This document shows positions 27,352 through 35,401 of a DNA stretch of 64,000 bases, piece by piece (position 1 is the stretch's first letter; every line of letters begins with the position of its first letter). The notes under the pieces are model-generated. The model did not search any database, was not told the origin of the DNA, and saw only the letters and a program-made list of their open reading frames with translations. The stretch comes from Corynebacterium pygosceleis (GTDB lineage Bacteria > Actinomycetota > Actinomycetes > Mycobacteriales > Mycobacteriaceae), in the NCBI RefSeq assembly GCF_016595275.2, contig NZ_JAENIQ020000002.1, forward strand, positions 372,001 through 436,000. The letters are read 5' to 3'. The translations under genes and the position numbers were made by a program.

Positions 27352-27965
27352 TCGATGCCCTTCTGTCCCTTGCGGCCCTGGTCCATGGGGTGCCTGATCT
27401 TCGTCATCTCGGTGACGAGATCGGCGACCTCGATGAGTTTCGGGTCCGCGTCCCGTCCGGTCATGACGATGTGCTGGCGTCCAGGACGGTCCGTCAGCGT
27501 CGCCACAACGTCGTCGACGTCGATCCATCCCCACTTGATCGGGTAGGTGAACTCGTCGAGGACGTAGAAATCGTGGGTCTCCGTCTCGATCCGGCGACGG
27601 ATCTCCGCCCACCCCTCGGCGGCGTCCCGGGCGTGGTCCTCCTCCGCACCGGGTTTCCGGGCCCAGGACCAGCCCTCCCCCATCTTGTGCCACTCGACGG
27701 CGCCCCCTTCCCCGGTCTGCTCGTGGAGTTCCCCGAGGCGCCGGAACACGGCCTCCTCCCCGACCTTCCACTTCGCGGACTTCACGAACTGGAACACGCC
27801 GATGTTCATTCCCTGGTTCCAGGCGCGCAGCGCCATACCGAAGGCGGCCGTCGACTTTCCCTTGCCCGGACCGGTGTGGACCGCGGTGACGGGCAGCATG
27901 CGGCGTTGCCGGGTGGTCAGACCGTCATCGGGAATGCTGGCGGGATCGGGTTTTCCCTTGGGCAT
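27345..27965 (-). CDS. cobO: Cob(I)yrinic acid a,c-diamide adenosyltransferase
   Basis: A 206-residue CobO/BtuR enzyme that attaches the 5'-deoxyadenosyl group to the corrinoid cobalt. The P-loop is HTGPGKGKSTAAFGMALRA, followed by VGEEAVFRRLGE, DFYVLDEFTYPIKWGW and TGRDADPKLIEVADLVTEM, typical of the family. It leads the cobO-cobB operon. A TAGGAT box at 28008-28013 gives a leader of about 35 bases containing AAGGGA. No cobalamin riboswitch fits in so short a leader. Confidence 0.94.
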   Translation of the reverse strand: MPKGKPDPASIPDDGLTTRQRRMLPVTAVHTGPGKGKSTAAFGMALRAWNQGMNIGVFQFVKSAKWKVGEEAVFRRLGELHEQTGEGGAVEWHKMGEGWSWARKPGAEEDHARDAAEGWAEIRRRIETETHDFYVLDEFTYPIKWGWIDVDDVVATLTDRPGRQHIVMTGRDADPKLIEVADLVTEMTKIRHPMDQGRKGQKGIEW

Positions 27966-28007
27966 GGAGGTGTCCCTTCGGCTGAGCTGTACGAGGTGGT
28001 CGGGGTC

Positions 28008-28013
28008 ATCCTA
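28008..28013 (-). promoter_or_regulatory. Candidate -10 box of cobO-cobB
   Basis: TAGGAT on the minus strand, about 43 bases before the cobO ATG. An AAGGGA Shine-Dalgarno follows. Confidence 0.5.
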
Positions 28014-28073
28014 TCGTGCACCGGTCCGACGGCGCCGTTCACCGGTCGGGGTGCGGAACCGTGGACCGTGGAA

Positions 28074-28116
28074 AAGCTGTCCCCCGTTCTCCGGAGGGGA
28101 GAACGGGGGACAGCTT
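28074..28116 (-). terminator. Terminator of first HtaA-domain gene, 19-bp perfect stem
   Basis: 28074-28092 pairs perfectly with 28098-28116 around a 5-base loop. On the minus strand it is followed by TTTTC. It lies about 50 bases after the HtaA-protein stop and upstream of the cobO promoter. Confidence 0.8.
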
Positions 28117-28162
28117 CGGGTCTCATCGCCCCCGGTGACCGGTGGGCGGATGTACCACCGGG

Positions 28163-30295
28163 TTAACGCTCCATGCCCGGCATCGTCGGAAGCTGGAAGC
28201 CTCCGGGGAACTGGGTCTTGATGAAGTGGAACAGTGCCGCGATCAACGCGATGACGCCGCCTGCGGTGAACAGCGTCATGAGACTCAGACCACCGGAGCC
28301 GAGAGCGGCCTTGCCGGACAGACCGTCGATCTTGCCCTTGACGCCGGAGGAGAGGTCACTCCCGGATCCTGCGGGGCCGCCCGGTGTATCCGAACCCTTG
28401 AGCGGTTCATTCGCGTCCGAGGTACCGAGCTCGACGGTGGTGAGGGAGTCGTCCTCGGAGCCGACCGTGGTGCCCGCACCGCCGGTACCGACCTTGACGA
28501 AGGTGAGCTTGTCGTCGGTACCGTAGCCCTCGACACCGGTGATGAAGATGTCATCTCCGATGATCTTCAGTGTTTCAGCGGCCTTGCCGTTGGTGTACTG
28601 GAGCGTGCCACCGACGGTGGTGCTCGAGATGACCTCGAGTGTCGTCGGGTCGAGCACGGCGAGTTCACCGGCTTCACCGGCACTGGCCATCACGAGGTTG
28701 CCGTCGGCGTCGAAGGTCGCTCCGGTGATGAAGTCGAAGGCCTCGACCTTGTCGGCGGTGCTCTTCTTCGTGAAGGCGCCGTCGGAGTAGGTGTAGACAC
28801 CCACCGACTCGACTCCGTTGTTCACACCGTTGTAGAACACGATGTTATCGTCGACGACACTGACGGTACGACGCCCACCGCTGAACAGCACCGACTTGAA
28901 CTGGTCCTTGGCCGCCGCGATCTCCACCGCTGCGGGGGTCTGCCCCGGACGGATGTGCAGCGGGGTGCTGCCGGTACGACCGTCCGGGCCTTCCAGGATG
29001 TCGTCGAGGATGTAGACGAACGTACCGTCCGGAAGCGCCCGCAGACCGACCGCTTCACCGGCGGCACCCTTGTAACCGTACGTGCTGTCGAAGTCTCCAC
29101 CGTCCTCTGAGGGGGCGGTGCCGCGGACCTCGCTCATCGGGGGAAGTTCGGTGGCGGTGGTGCTCATGTCCGAGAGCTTGAACTCGGTGAGCACGCCCTT
29201 CCGGGTGTCCAGATCGGCGGTCAGCACACCGATCGAGTCGGTGACCTCCGAGTAGGCGAGACCCGAGACATTGGCGTTCGGCAGGGTACCGAGATCCATG
29301 ATGGCGCCGACGCCCGCGGACGACACGGTCGCGTAGCGGACCGTGTCACCGTCAGCCCAGTAGAGGGTGTCCGTGGCGGACTTGAAGGCCGAGGGGTTGC
29401 CGCGGTTGATGGTCACGTCGTCCGAGGTGACGAATGTCCCGAGATCGTTGTCCGCGATCACCAGCTGGGTGGCGCCACGGAACCCACCGCGGGTGACGTG
29501 CAGAACGGAACCGTCGCTGAGACCGAAGAGACGGTTCGACTCACCGCGGGTGAAGTCGGTGGTGACCTCCTTCTCCAGGGTGAGTTCCTCGGTCGCGCCG
29601 GAGGATGCCCCGAAGGTGACGGGGCCGGTGAAGGAGAGATTCAGTGCATCGAGGCCGTCGGAGCCCTTCGGATTGCCGCTGAGCGCGGAACGTCCCTCTG
29701 CGGTGACGGTGACCGCGATGTCACGGACGGTGGACACGTCGCCGGACCGGTACTTCGCGTTCGTCAGGTCAAGATTCGCCATGACCACACGGGAGGGACC
29801 GACCCACTCCTTCGTCTTCTTGTCCAGGGAATGGACGACGAGAGAGAGGGTTCCCGTACCGTCAGCCGGGTTGAGGGTCACGATCGGCTCACTGACGGTC
29901 AGGTCGAGCTTGCAGGCACCGCGTTCATCCGCCCCCAGGTAGGTCGGGCCGCAGAAACTCATGACGTTGGCTGTACCGGCGTACTTCAGCGACACGGACC
30001 CGTCATCTTCGTTGGTCCGGGAGACGAAGGCGAAGGACGGCACACCCGAGTGGAGGGCCGCGCCGTCGAACACACGATCAAAACCGCCGGAGACCTGACG
30101 GAACAGGGAGAGAACACCCCACGACAGTGCCGGGGTGCTCTCCGGGTAGCTGGTGGTGGACGAGACATGCTCGATACCGAGCTTCGCGTTCTCATCGGCA
30201 CCGGCGACCGCGGGTGCCACCAGGGACAGTGACATGGAGAGACAGGCGACCGCGGCGAGCCCGGTACGGGAGAGACGACGGGAGGACAGGTTCAT
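28163..30295 (-). CDS. Secreted, membrane-anchored HtaA-domain protein A
   Basis: A 710-residue surface protein. A signal peptide ends near AVAGADENAK (about residue 33). One HtaA domain (about 40-225) follows, with TPALSWGVLSLFRQ and GACKLDLTVSEPIVTLNP. A long beta-rich, propeller-like region (about 245-620) precedes a Ser/Gly linker and a C-terminal helix (about 675-695). HtaA domains bind haem in corynebacterial surface proteins. The domain has a Cys pair (SFC...ACKL) also found in the paralogue at 30976. ATG 30295 begins the signal peptide. An upstream iron box indicates DtxR repression. Confidence 0.88.
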   Translation of the reverse strand: MNLSSRRLSRTGLAAVACLSMSLSLVAPAVAGADENAKLGIEHVSSTTSYPESTPALSWGVLSLFRQVSGGFDRVFDGAALHSGVPSFAFVSRTNEDDGSVSLKYAGTANVMSFCGPTYLGADERGACKLDLTVSEPIVTLNPADGTGTLSLVVHSLDKKTKEWVGPSRVVMANLDLTNAKYRSGDVSTVRDIAVTVTAEGRSALSGNPKGSDGLDALNLSFTGPVTFGASSGATEELTLEKEVTTDFTRGESNRLFGLSDGSVLHVTRGGFRGATQLVIADNDLGTFVTSDDVTINRGNPSAFKSATDTLYWADGDTVRYATVSSAGVGAIMDLGTLPNANVSGLAYSEVTDSIGVLTADLDTRKGVLTEFKLSDMSTTATELPPMSEVRGTAPSEDGGDFDSTYGYKGAAGEAVGLRALPDGTFVYILDDILEGPDGRTGSTPLHIRPGQTPAAVEIAAAKDQFKSVLFSGGRRTVSVVDDNIVFYNGVNNGVESVGVYTYSDGAFTKKSTADKVEAFDFITGATFDADGNLVMASAGEAGELAVLDPTTLEVISSTTVGGTLQYTNGKAAETLKIIGDDIFITGVEGYGTDDKLTFVKVGTGGAGTTVGSEDDSLTTVELGTSDANEPLKGSDTPGGPAGSGSDLSSGVKGKIDGLSGKAALGSGGLSLMTLFTAGGVIALIAALFHFIKTQFPGGFQLPTMPGMER

Positions 30296-30395
30296 GGTGA
30301 AGGATGCTTTCTGGGGGTAAGGAAACTCAAGGTGAAGCGGTGCGACGACCACCGGGGACGTGGTGGCTTCCCGGTGACGGACACCATCACCACCC

Positions 30396-30401
30396 AATCT
30401 A
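30396..30401 (-). promoter_or_regulatory. Candidate -10 box of HtaA-domain gene A
   Basis: TAGATT on the minus strand, about 100 bases upstream of the start codon. It overlaps the edge of the iron box. A second TANNNT hexamer (TATGGT, 30421-30426) lies just upstream. Confidence 0.5.
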
Positions 30402-30417
30402 CATTAGGCAAACCTTA
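30399..30417 (-). promoter_or_regulatory. DtxR-type iron box
   Basis: Read on the minus strand, the 19-mer beginning TAAGGTTTGCCTAA agrees with TWAGGTTAGSCTAACCTWA at 15 of 19 positions by my count. The left half is nearly perfect. It overlaps the candidate -10 box, so iron-loaded DtxR would block transcription of the HtaA-domain gene. Confidence 0.65.
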
Positions 30418-30578
30418 ACTACCATAGTTTTCTTGAAGTATTTTCACCGGAGCCTCAGGAAAATGACGGCCGAAACGAGATGCTCCTTCAGGATGCGGCA
30501 TCAGTCACGGGAATAGAACGGTGTCCCGCACACGTTGACCGGAACAACACTCCCCACCGCACCGAAAAGGACCCCACC

Positions 30579-30974
30579 TTGTCACACACCCGCGACACCC
30601 CGGACTCCCCCGCACGTCTCGTCGGCGTGTACAACGCCGACGGCGGGATCATCGGCGAGCTGACCTACGTGCTGGGAAAGATACGCGGGGTGACGCACTG
30701 CGGCCTGTGCGACATCACCCACGGGAGATCCCCCTTCCCCCGGAGGGACTGGACCGACGCACTCGGGTCGCTCCCGCTGCCCATGGAGACCGTCCACCTC
30801 AACGAGATGGACACCCCCACCGCCCGGGCGGCCGGGGGAACGAGCCCGGTCGTGGTCTACCTGGACGGTGAGAACGACCGGATCCTGATGGACCCGGTCG
30901 ACCTCGACGCGTGCGGCGGCCGGGTCGACGACTTCCTCGCACTCGTCACCACCCGACTGGCGGAGATCCCCTGA
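30579..30974 (+). CDS. Conserved hypothetical protein with CxxC motif
   Basis: A 131-residue soluble protein of unknown function. The core is LVGVYNADGGIIGELTYVLG followed by GVTHCGLCDITHG, with a thioredoxin-like or metal-binding CxxC near residue 57, then VHLNEMDTP and a C-terminal segment VVVYLDGENDRILMDP. I prefer the TTG start at 30579, with AAAAGG 8 bases upstream, because the preceding frame is not protein-like. It is transcribed against the flanking HtaA-domain genes and could share the iron-responsive region upstream. No signal peptide. Confidence 0.75.
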   Translation: MSHTRDTPDSPARLVGVYNADGGIIGELTYVLGKIRGVTHCGLCDITHGRSPFPRRDWTDALGSLPLPMETVHLNEMDTPTARAAGGTSPVVVYLDGENDRILMDPVDLDACGGRVDDFLALVTTRLAEIP

Positions 30975-30975
30975 C

Positions 30976-33375
30976 TCAGCGGGCAGCCCAGGGCAGGTGG
31001 AACGCCCCCGGCATCTGTGTCCGGAGGTAGTGGATCAGTCCCGCGATCAGAGCGAGGAATCCGCCGACGGTCAGCATCGGGATCAGGACGGGAATGCCGG
31101 AGGAACCGGATCCGCCACCGGGTTCCCCGTCCCCCACCGTCACCGAGAACGCGGCGATCGTCCTGTCGGTGCTGCCGTCACCGTAGGTCACGGTGACAAC
31201 CACCCCGATCGTCTTCCCCTCGTCGGCGGGACCGGGCGTCAGTGTGACGACACCCGAGACGGGGTCGACCTCCGCACCACCCGGGCGATCCCCCTCGAGA
31301 GAGTACGTCACCGCACCCGGGGCCCGACCACTTTCCGAGGTGAAGGTGGGGGCGGTCGAACGGGACGTGCGCCCGACCACGGCCGCGGACACACCGTAGA
31401 CGGGTTCCAGGTCGCGGGCATCGGTCACCGGGACCCCGGCGCCACCGTTGAGGGACTCGTCGAGATGGAACGGGGTGACACCCGGATCGAGTTTCCCGGC
31501 GGAGGTCGCCTCCTCCAGCAGTTGCAGTCCGATGTAGGTACCGAGATCACCGTCGGGGTCTCCGGTGGTGGGCCGACCGTCGATGACGACGATCCGGTTC
31601 CCCGTCGCGATGACGCTCTCGTTCTGGTTGCTCTCGGTCCCCTTCATGAAGCTCGACAGTGTCGCGGAATCGAGAACCTCGTAGGTCGCGGGGTCGATGA
31701 TCACCAGGGTGGACTTGTCCGCGTCGGTGAGGACGAGGTTACCGGCGTCATCGAATGCCCCACCCGCGATGTTCGCGAGGTTCCGGTCCCCGACGACCAC
31801 CTTGTCACGGGCGTGGACGAGGGTGAACTCTCCCCCCTCGTAGGAGTAGACCGCCACGCCCTGCCGTTCCTGGTCGGCGTAGTCGTTCCAGATGGCGATC
31901 CGGTTTCCGCGGACGGTGACGCCGTCATTGGAGGCGACGAACTCGTACTGCGGCCAGGCCTCCGTCATGACGGTCGCCGTCACCTCCTCCTTCGGTGTGA
32001 CGTGGACGGGTGCGGCCCCACGCTTACGCGGATCACCGAAGCCGTCGGTGGTTCCGGCGACGAAGTTCGTTCCGTGGTCGTTCACCGACAACCAGGTACC
32101 GTCCGGGAGACCGAAGAGTTTCGAGGCCTGCCCGTTGGGCGTGTACTCACCGTAGACACCGTCCGAGTAGTATTCATCGTCCTCCGGGACACCGTAGAGC
32201 GTGTGCCCGTCGGGCAGGTCGACGGTCGTTGCGGCGCCCCCGGGAACGATCGTGGTGAACCGGTCCCCACCGTTCCTCTTCTGGTGGATGACACCGAGTT
32301 CACCGGTCGCGGAATTGAACCCCAGTGAGGTCACGCGGTCCGGCACCCTGACGATGAGCTCCGGTTCACCGACACCGGCGGCGGTGACGGCCACCCTGTA
32401 CACGGGGGTGTCCACCACCGGGTCGAGGAAACCGGCGGGTTCGTTGAAACCGGCGAAGTAGAGGATGTCTCCGGCCGCATCGAACGCCGAGGGATTGTCA
32501 CTGTCGAGGTCGATGCCCCGTTTCTCCCCGATCTGCCTCATGTCCGGGCCGAGCAGCACCGCGGTGTTCAGGTCGTGGTCCCCCGCGACGAGAACCACCG
32601 AGCCGTCGGACCGGGGGAAGATTCTCGCGGCGTGCTCCAGGACGACACCGGTGTGCTCCGAGGCCGTCGTCGAATAGCCGCCGGCCCCCGCACCCGTGAA
32701 CCCCGGCGCGCCGGTGTAGGTGAAGTCGAGCAGCGACAACGAGTCCCCCTCCTCGAGAATGTCGCTGAAGGCGTGCGCGCCTGCGCGGGTGAGGGCGGAG
32801 GGGACATCGGCCCAGGTGGTCAGGTCACCGTTGGTGTTGTACCGGCCGTTCTTCAGGTCGAAGGTGGCCAGATCGATTCGGTCCGGCCCCTCCCATTCAC
32901 CGGAGTTCCGGTTGACGGTGTGCACGATCGCACTGAACACGCCCCGCCCGGTCGCCGGATCGTAGGTGACCCAGGGCTGGGAGAAGGTCAGGTCGAGCTG
33001 GCAGGTGCCACGGACCTCATCGGGGGTCTCGCAGAAACTGCGGATGTTCGCGGTGCCGTGGTACCGGACCCTGACCTCACCGTCAGGGGTGGTGTCCCGC
33101 CCGACGAAGGGCCAGATGATGTCACCGCTCCCCTGCCGTGCCCCGTCAAGGGTCGTGTCGGCGCCTCCCGAGATCTGCATGAACAGATCACGGACGTTCC
33201 AGTACATCGCCGGGGTGTCATCGGCGTACTCGGTCTTCTCCGCCGTGTGCTCGAGACCGATCGGATTGTTCTCGTCGGCGGACGCCGGCGCGGCCGCCAG
33301 TGGTCCGGTGCCCAGGGCGAGGCAGACGAGCACCGCGGTTCCCGTTCGGCGCAGACGGGTGTTTCTTCTTGTCAT
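30976..33375 (-). CDS. Secreted, membrane-anchored HtaA-domain protein B
   Basis: A 799-residue paralogue of the protein at 28163. Signal peptide to about residue 34 (APASADEN), HtaA domain (about 40-230) with TPAMYWNVRDLFMQ and TCQLDLTFSQPWVTYDP, then a beta-rich propeller-like region. Unlike protein A it also has a Rib/YPDG-like domain (about 675-755: ITVTYGDGSTDRT-like segment VVVTVTYGDGSTDRTIAAF). A Gly/Ser linker and C-terminal helix (about 765-785) follow. The Cys pair SFC...TCQL is conserved with protein A. ATG 33375 follows AAGGACACC. Its role in haem binding is inferred from the domain. Confidence 0.87.
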   Translation of the reverse strand: MTRRNTRLRRTGTAVLVCLALGTGPLAAAPASADENNPIGLEHTAEKTEYADDTPAMYWNVRDLFMQISGGADTTLDGARQGSGDIIWPFVGRDTTPDGEVRVRYHGTANIRSFCETPDEVRGTCQLDLTFSQPWVTYDPATGRGVFSAIVHTVNRNSGEWEGPDRIDLATFDLKNGRYNTNGDLTTWADVPSALTRAGAHAFSDILEEGDSLSLLDFTYTGAPGFTGAGAGGYSTTASEHTGVVLEHAARIFPRSDGSVVLVAGDHDLNTAVLLGPDMRQIGEKRGIDLDSDNPSAFDAAGDILYFAGFNEPAGFLDPVVDTPVYRVAVTAAGVGEPELIVRVPDRVTSLGFNSATGELGVIHQKRNGGDRFTTIVPGGAATTVDLPDGHTLYGVPEDDEYYSDGVYGEYTPNGQASKLFGLPDGTWLSVNDHGTNFVAGTTDGFGDPRKRGAAPVHVTPKEEVTATVMTEAWPQYEFVASNDGVTVRGNRIAIWNDYADQERQGVAVYSYEGGEFTLVHARDKVVVGDRNLANIAGGAFDDAGNLVLTDADKSTLVIIDPATYEVLDSATLSSFMKGTESNQNESVIATGNRIVVIDGRPTTGDPDGDLGTYIGLQLLEEATSAGKLDPGVTPFHLDESLNGGAGVPVTDARDLEPVYGVSAAVVGRTSRSTAPTFTSESGRAPGAVTYSLEGDRPGGAEVDPVSGVVTLTPGPADEGKTIGVVVTVTYGDGSTDRTIAAFSVTVGDGEPGGGSGSSGIPVLIPMLTVGGFLALIAGLIHYLRTQMPGAFHLPWAAR

Positions 33376-33461
33376 GGGGTGTCCTTCATGGTCTCGGAGT
33401 CGGTACCGCACCTGTTCCCCGGACTCCATCTCCGGAATCCACCGCGCAGCAGATGAGCGCT

Positions 33462-33467
33462 ATTTTA
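33462..33467 (-). promoter_or_regulatory. Candidate -10 box of HtaA-domain gene B
   Basis: TAAAAT on the minus strand in an AT-rich patch, about 88 bases upstream of the start. I see no iron box here comparable to that of gene A. Confidence 0.45.
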
Positions 33468-33492
33468 GCTCTTTCTCAGGTTTCTGTGGACG

Positions 33493-33517
33493 GTGTTCCC
33501 CGAATGTGAGGGAACAC
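33493..33517 (-). terminator. Hairpin after the VWA-domain gene
   Basis: 8-bp perfect stem GTGTTCCC/GGGAACAC with a 9-base loop, just downstream of the chelatase VWA gene. No U-tract, so weak evidence. Confidence 0.4.
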
Positions 33518-33538
33518 TCACTCCGGACGGGTGGTCCC

Positions 33539-34216
33539 TCAGACCGCCTCGATGACCCCCGCGACCGAATCCGCCGAGATCTCGTCCAGCCGGACACAGA
33601 CCCCCTCGAGTCGTTTCGCCAGGTCCGCGGCCAGTCCCAGCCGGATCCGTCCCGCGCGTTCGCAGTCGATAACGAGGCTTCCGGCGAGTCCCCGGTCGCG
33701 GATGACCGCGGCCGCACGTCGGACCCCGGCGGTGCCGGATGCCCCGGTGGCCCGGCCGTCGGACAGCACGACGAGCAGCGCCCGCCGCCCGGGCTCTCTG
33801 CGGTGTTCCCTCTCCACGAGCTCATGTGCCATCATCAGCCCCTCCCCGAGAGGGGTGCGGCCACCGGTGACCGCACCGTCGAGTCGCCGGACCGCGGCCA
33901 CGGTGGATCCCGTCGGTGGAAGAAGTACCTCCGGGGCGGAGCCCCGGACCGATATCACCGCGATACGGTCACGTCGCTGATAGGCGTCCCGGAGCATCGA
34001 GACAACGGCACCGGTCACCGCTGACAGCCGGTCCCTGCCCGCCATGGAACCCGAGGCATCGACCACGAAGACGATCAGATTCGACTCCGTACCCCGCCGG
34101 AGTGATCCACGCAGATCCTCCGGACGGAAGTCGATGAGCCCGTCGGTGATCCGGGCACCCCGTTCCGCCGCGGCGAGAACAGTTCCGACCACGTTCAGTC
34201 CGTGTCCTCCGGCCAC
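33539..34216 (-). CDS. Mg-chelatase-like VWA-domain protein (D-subunit type), apparently frameshifted from its ATPase part
   Basis: A 225-residue von Willebrand A domain with MIDAS motif VVDASGSMAGRD, then RRDRIAVISV, GGRTPLGEGL and LLVVLSDGRATG, as in ChlD/BchD chelatase subunits. GTG 34216 is the only start codon in frame, 74 bases after the ATPase stop. The frame stays open further upstream and encodes [20 protein letters not shown] and QGQNVRAV, the linker expected inside a fused ATPase-VWA protein. So the domain is probably the 3' half of a gene interrupted by a one-base shift, unless it is expressed alone or by frameshifting. Confidence 0.75.
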   Translation of the reverse strand: MAGGHGLNVVGTVLAAAERGARITDGLIDFRPEDLRGSLRRGTESNLIVFVVDASGSMAGRDRLSAVTGAVVSMLRDAYQRRDRIAVISVRGSAPEVLLPPTGSTVAAVRRLDGAVTGGRTPLGEGLMMAHELVEREHRREPGRRALLVVLSDGRATGASGTAGVRRAAAVIRDRGLAGSLVIDCERAGRIRLGLAADLAKRLEGVCVRLDEISADSVAGVIEAV

Positions 34217-34289
34217 CGCGCGGACGTTCTGCCCCTGAGCCGACCACGACCTGGATCTTCTTCCGGGGATGCCCTCCTCCCCGGCCCCC

Positions 34290-35399
34290 TTACGCCTGAG
34301 TGCCCGGGGAACGAAAGGGGGCGCCCTGATCGGCGCGACCTGCCTTTCCGTCGTCCGTCGGCTCCCCGTCCCCCGTCAGTTCCGGTGCCGGTTCATCCGC
34401 CCCGGTATCCGGGTCGGGACGCTCGTCCGGTTGCGGTGTCCCCGTGTCCCCGGACGGCTCGCTGTCGGGGTGTTCGTCACGTGCCTCCTCCATCGTCTCG
34501 TCGAGTCTGTCCCCGTCGAGCCCGGGTTCGTCGAAGGGGTCGCGGCGCCGCCGGTGCGGAAGTGCGAGCTGTGCCGCGGTCCGGATGTCGTCGTCCGTGA
34601 CCGTCGTGTCCCCCCGGTAGGCCGCGCACGCCGCCGCGGTACGGGCGATGACGAGGTCCGCACGCATCCCGTCGACGTCGAAACTCGCGCAGACGTGAGC
34701 GATGCGGGCGAGGTTCGTGTCCGTGAGCTCGACCGTCGGGAGGATGCGTCGGGCACGGACGATCCGGGCGGCGAGATCCGCGTCCTCGGCGGCCCATGCG
34801 GACGCGAAAGCGGCGGGATCGGCCTCATAGTCGAGACGACGGCGGATGATCTCCCTCCGCACCTCGACGTCACGGGATGCGGCGACGTCGACCGCGAGAC
34901 CGAATCTGTCGAGCAGCTGTGGACGCAACTCGCCCTCCTCCGGGTTCATCGTGCCGACGAGCACGAAATCCGCCGGGGAACTGTGCGAGATACCGTCCCT
35001 CTCGATGGTGACCCGGCCGGTGGCGGCCGCGTCGAGGAGCGTGTCGACGAGATGATCCGCGAGCAGGTTCACCTCATCCACGTAGAGGACACCACCGTGG
35101 GCCTGCGCCAGGAGTCCGGGGTGGTAGTCGGCGCGCCCCGTGGTGAGAACGGTCTCGATGTCGAGGGAACCGACGACCCGGTCCTCGGTCGCACCGATCG
35201 GCAGATTCACGAGGGGAGCCCCACCGAGCAGGGCCGCGAACGCCCTCACCGTCGTCGTCTTCGCCGTGCCCTTCTCCCCGCGCACAACGACACCCCCGAT
35301 CCGGGGCGAGACCGCGTTGAGGATCAGGGCCAGCCGGAGCTGGTCCTGACCCACGACCGCAGCGAACGGAAAACCGGCGTCGGGGGTGGAGTGCGGCAC
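34290..35399 (-). CDS. Mg-chelatase-like AAA+ ATPase (I-subunit type)
   Basis: A 369-residue AAA+ protein with Walker [17 protein letters not shown], Walker [13 protein letters not shown], sensor [19 protein letters not shown] and a helical lid, as in ChlI/BchI. An acidic Asp/Pro/Glu-rich linker (about 300-355) ends abruptly in [11 protein letters not shown]. Mycobacterial homologues continue into a VWA domain; here that domain is in the +1 frame downstream. GTG 35399 lies 2 bases after the mqo stop. Next to cobalamin genes it may be a metal (cobalt) chelatase component, but no large catalytic subunit is in the window. Confidence 0.85.
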   Translation of the reverse strand: MPHSTPDAGFPFAAVVGQDQLRLALILNAVSPRIGGVVVRGEKGTAKTTTVRAFAALLGGAPLVNLPIGATEDRVVGSLDIETVLTTGRADYHPGLLAQAHGGVLYVDEVNLLADHLVDTLLDAAATGRVTIERDGISHSSPADFVLVGTMNPEEGELRPQLLDRFGLAVDVAASRDVEVRREIIRRRLDYEADPAAFASAWAAEDADLAARIVRARRILPTVELTDTNLARIAHVCASFDVDGMRADLVIARTAAACAAYRGDTTVTDDDIRTAAQLALPHRRRRDPFDEPGLDGDRLDETMEEARDEHPDSEPSGDTGTPQPDERPDPDTGADEPAPELTGDGEPTDDGKAGRADQGAPFRSPGTQA

Positions 35400-35401
35400 C
35401 G

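Noticed and set aside
26003-27546. A 456-codon plus-strand frame opposite cobB
   Set aside because: Antisense shadow of cobB and cobO with His/Arg/Gly-rich composition.
28014-28162. Cobalamin riboswitch before cobO-cobB
   Set aside because: The leader inferred from the TAGGAT box is about 35 bases and no B12-box-like core is seen. The strong hairpin at 28074-28116 is better explained as the HtaA-gene terminator.
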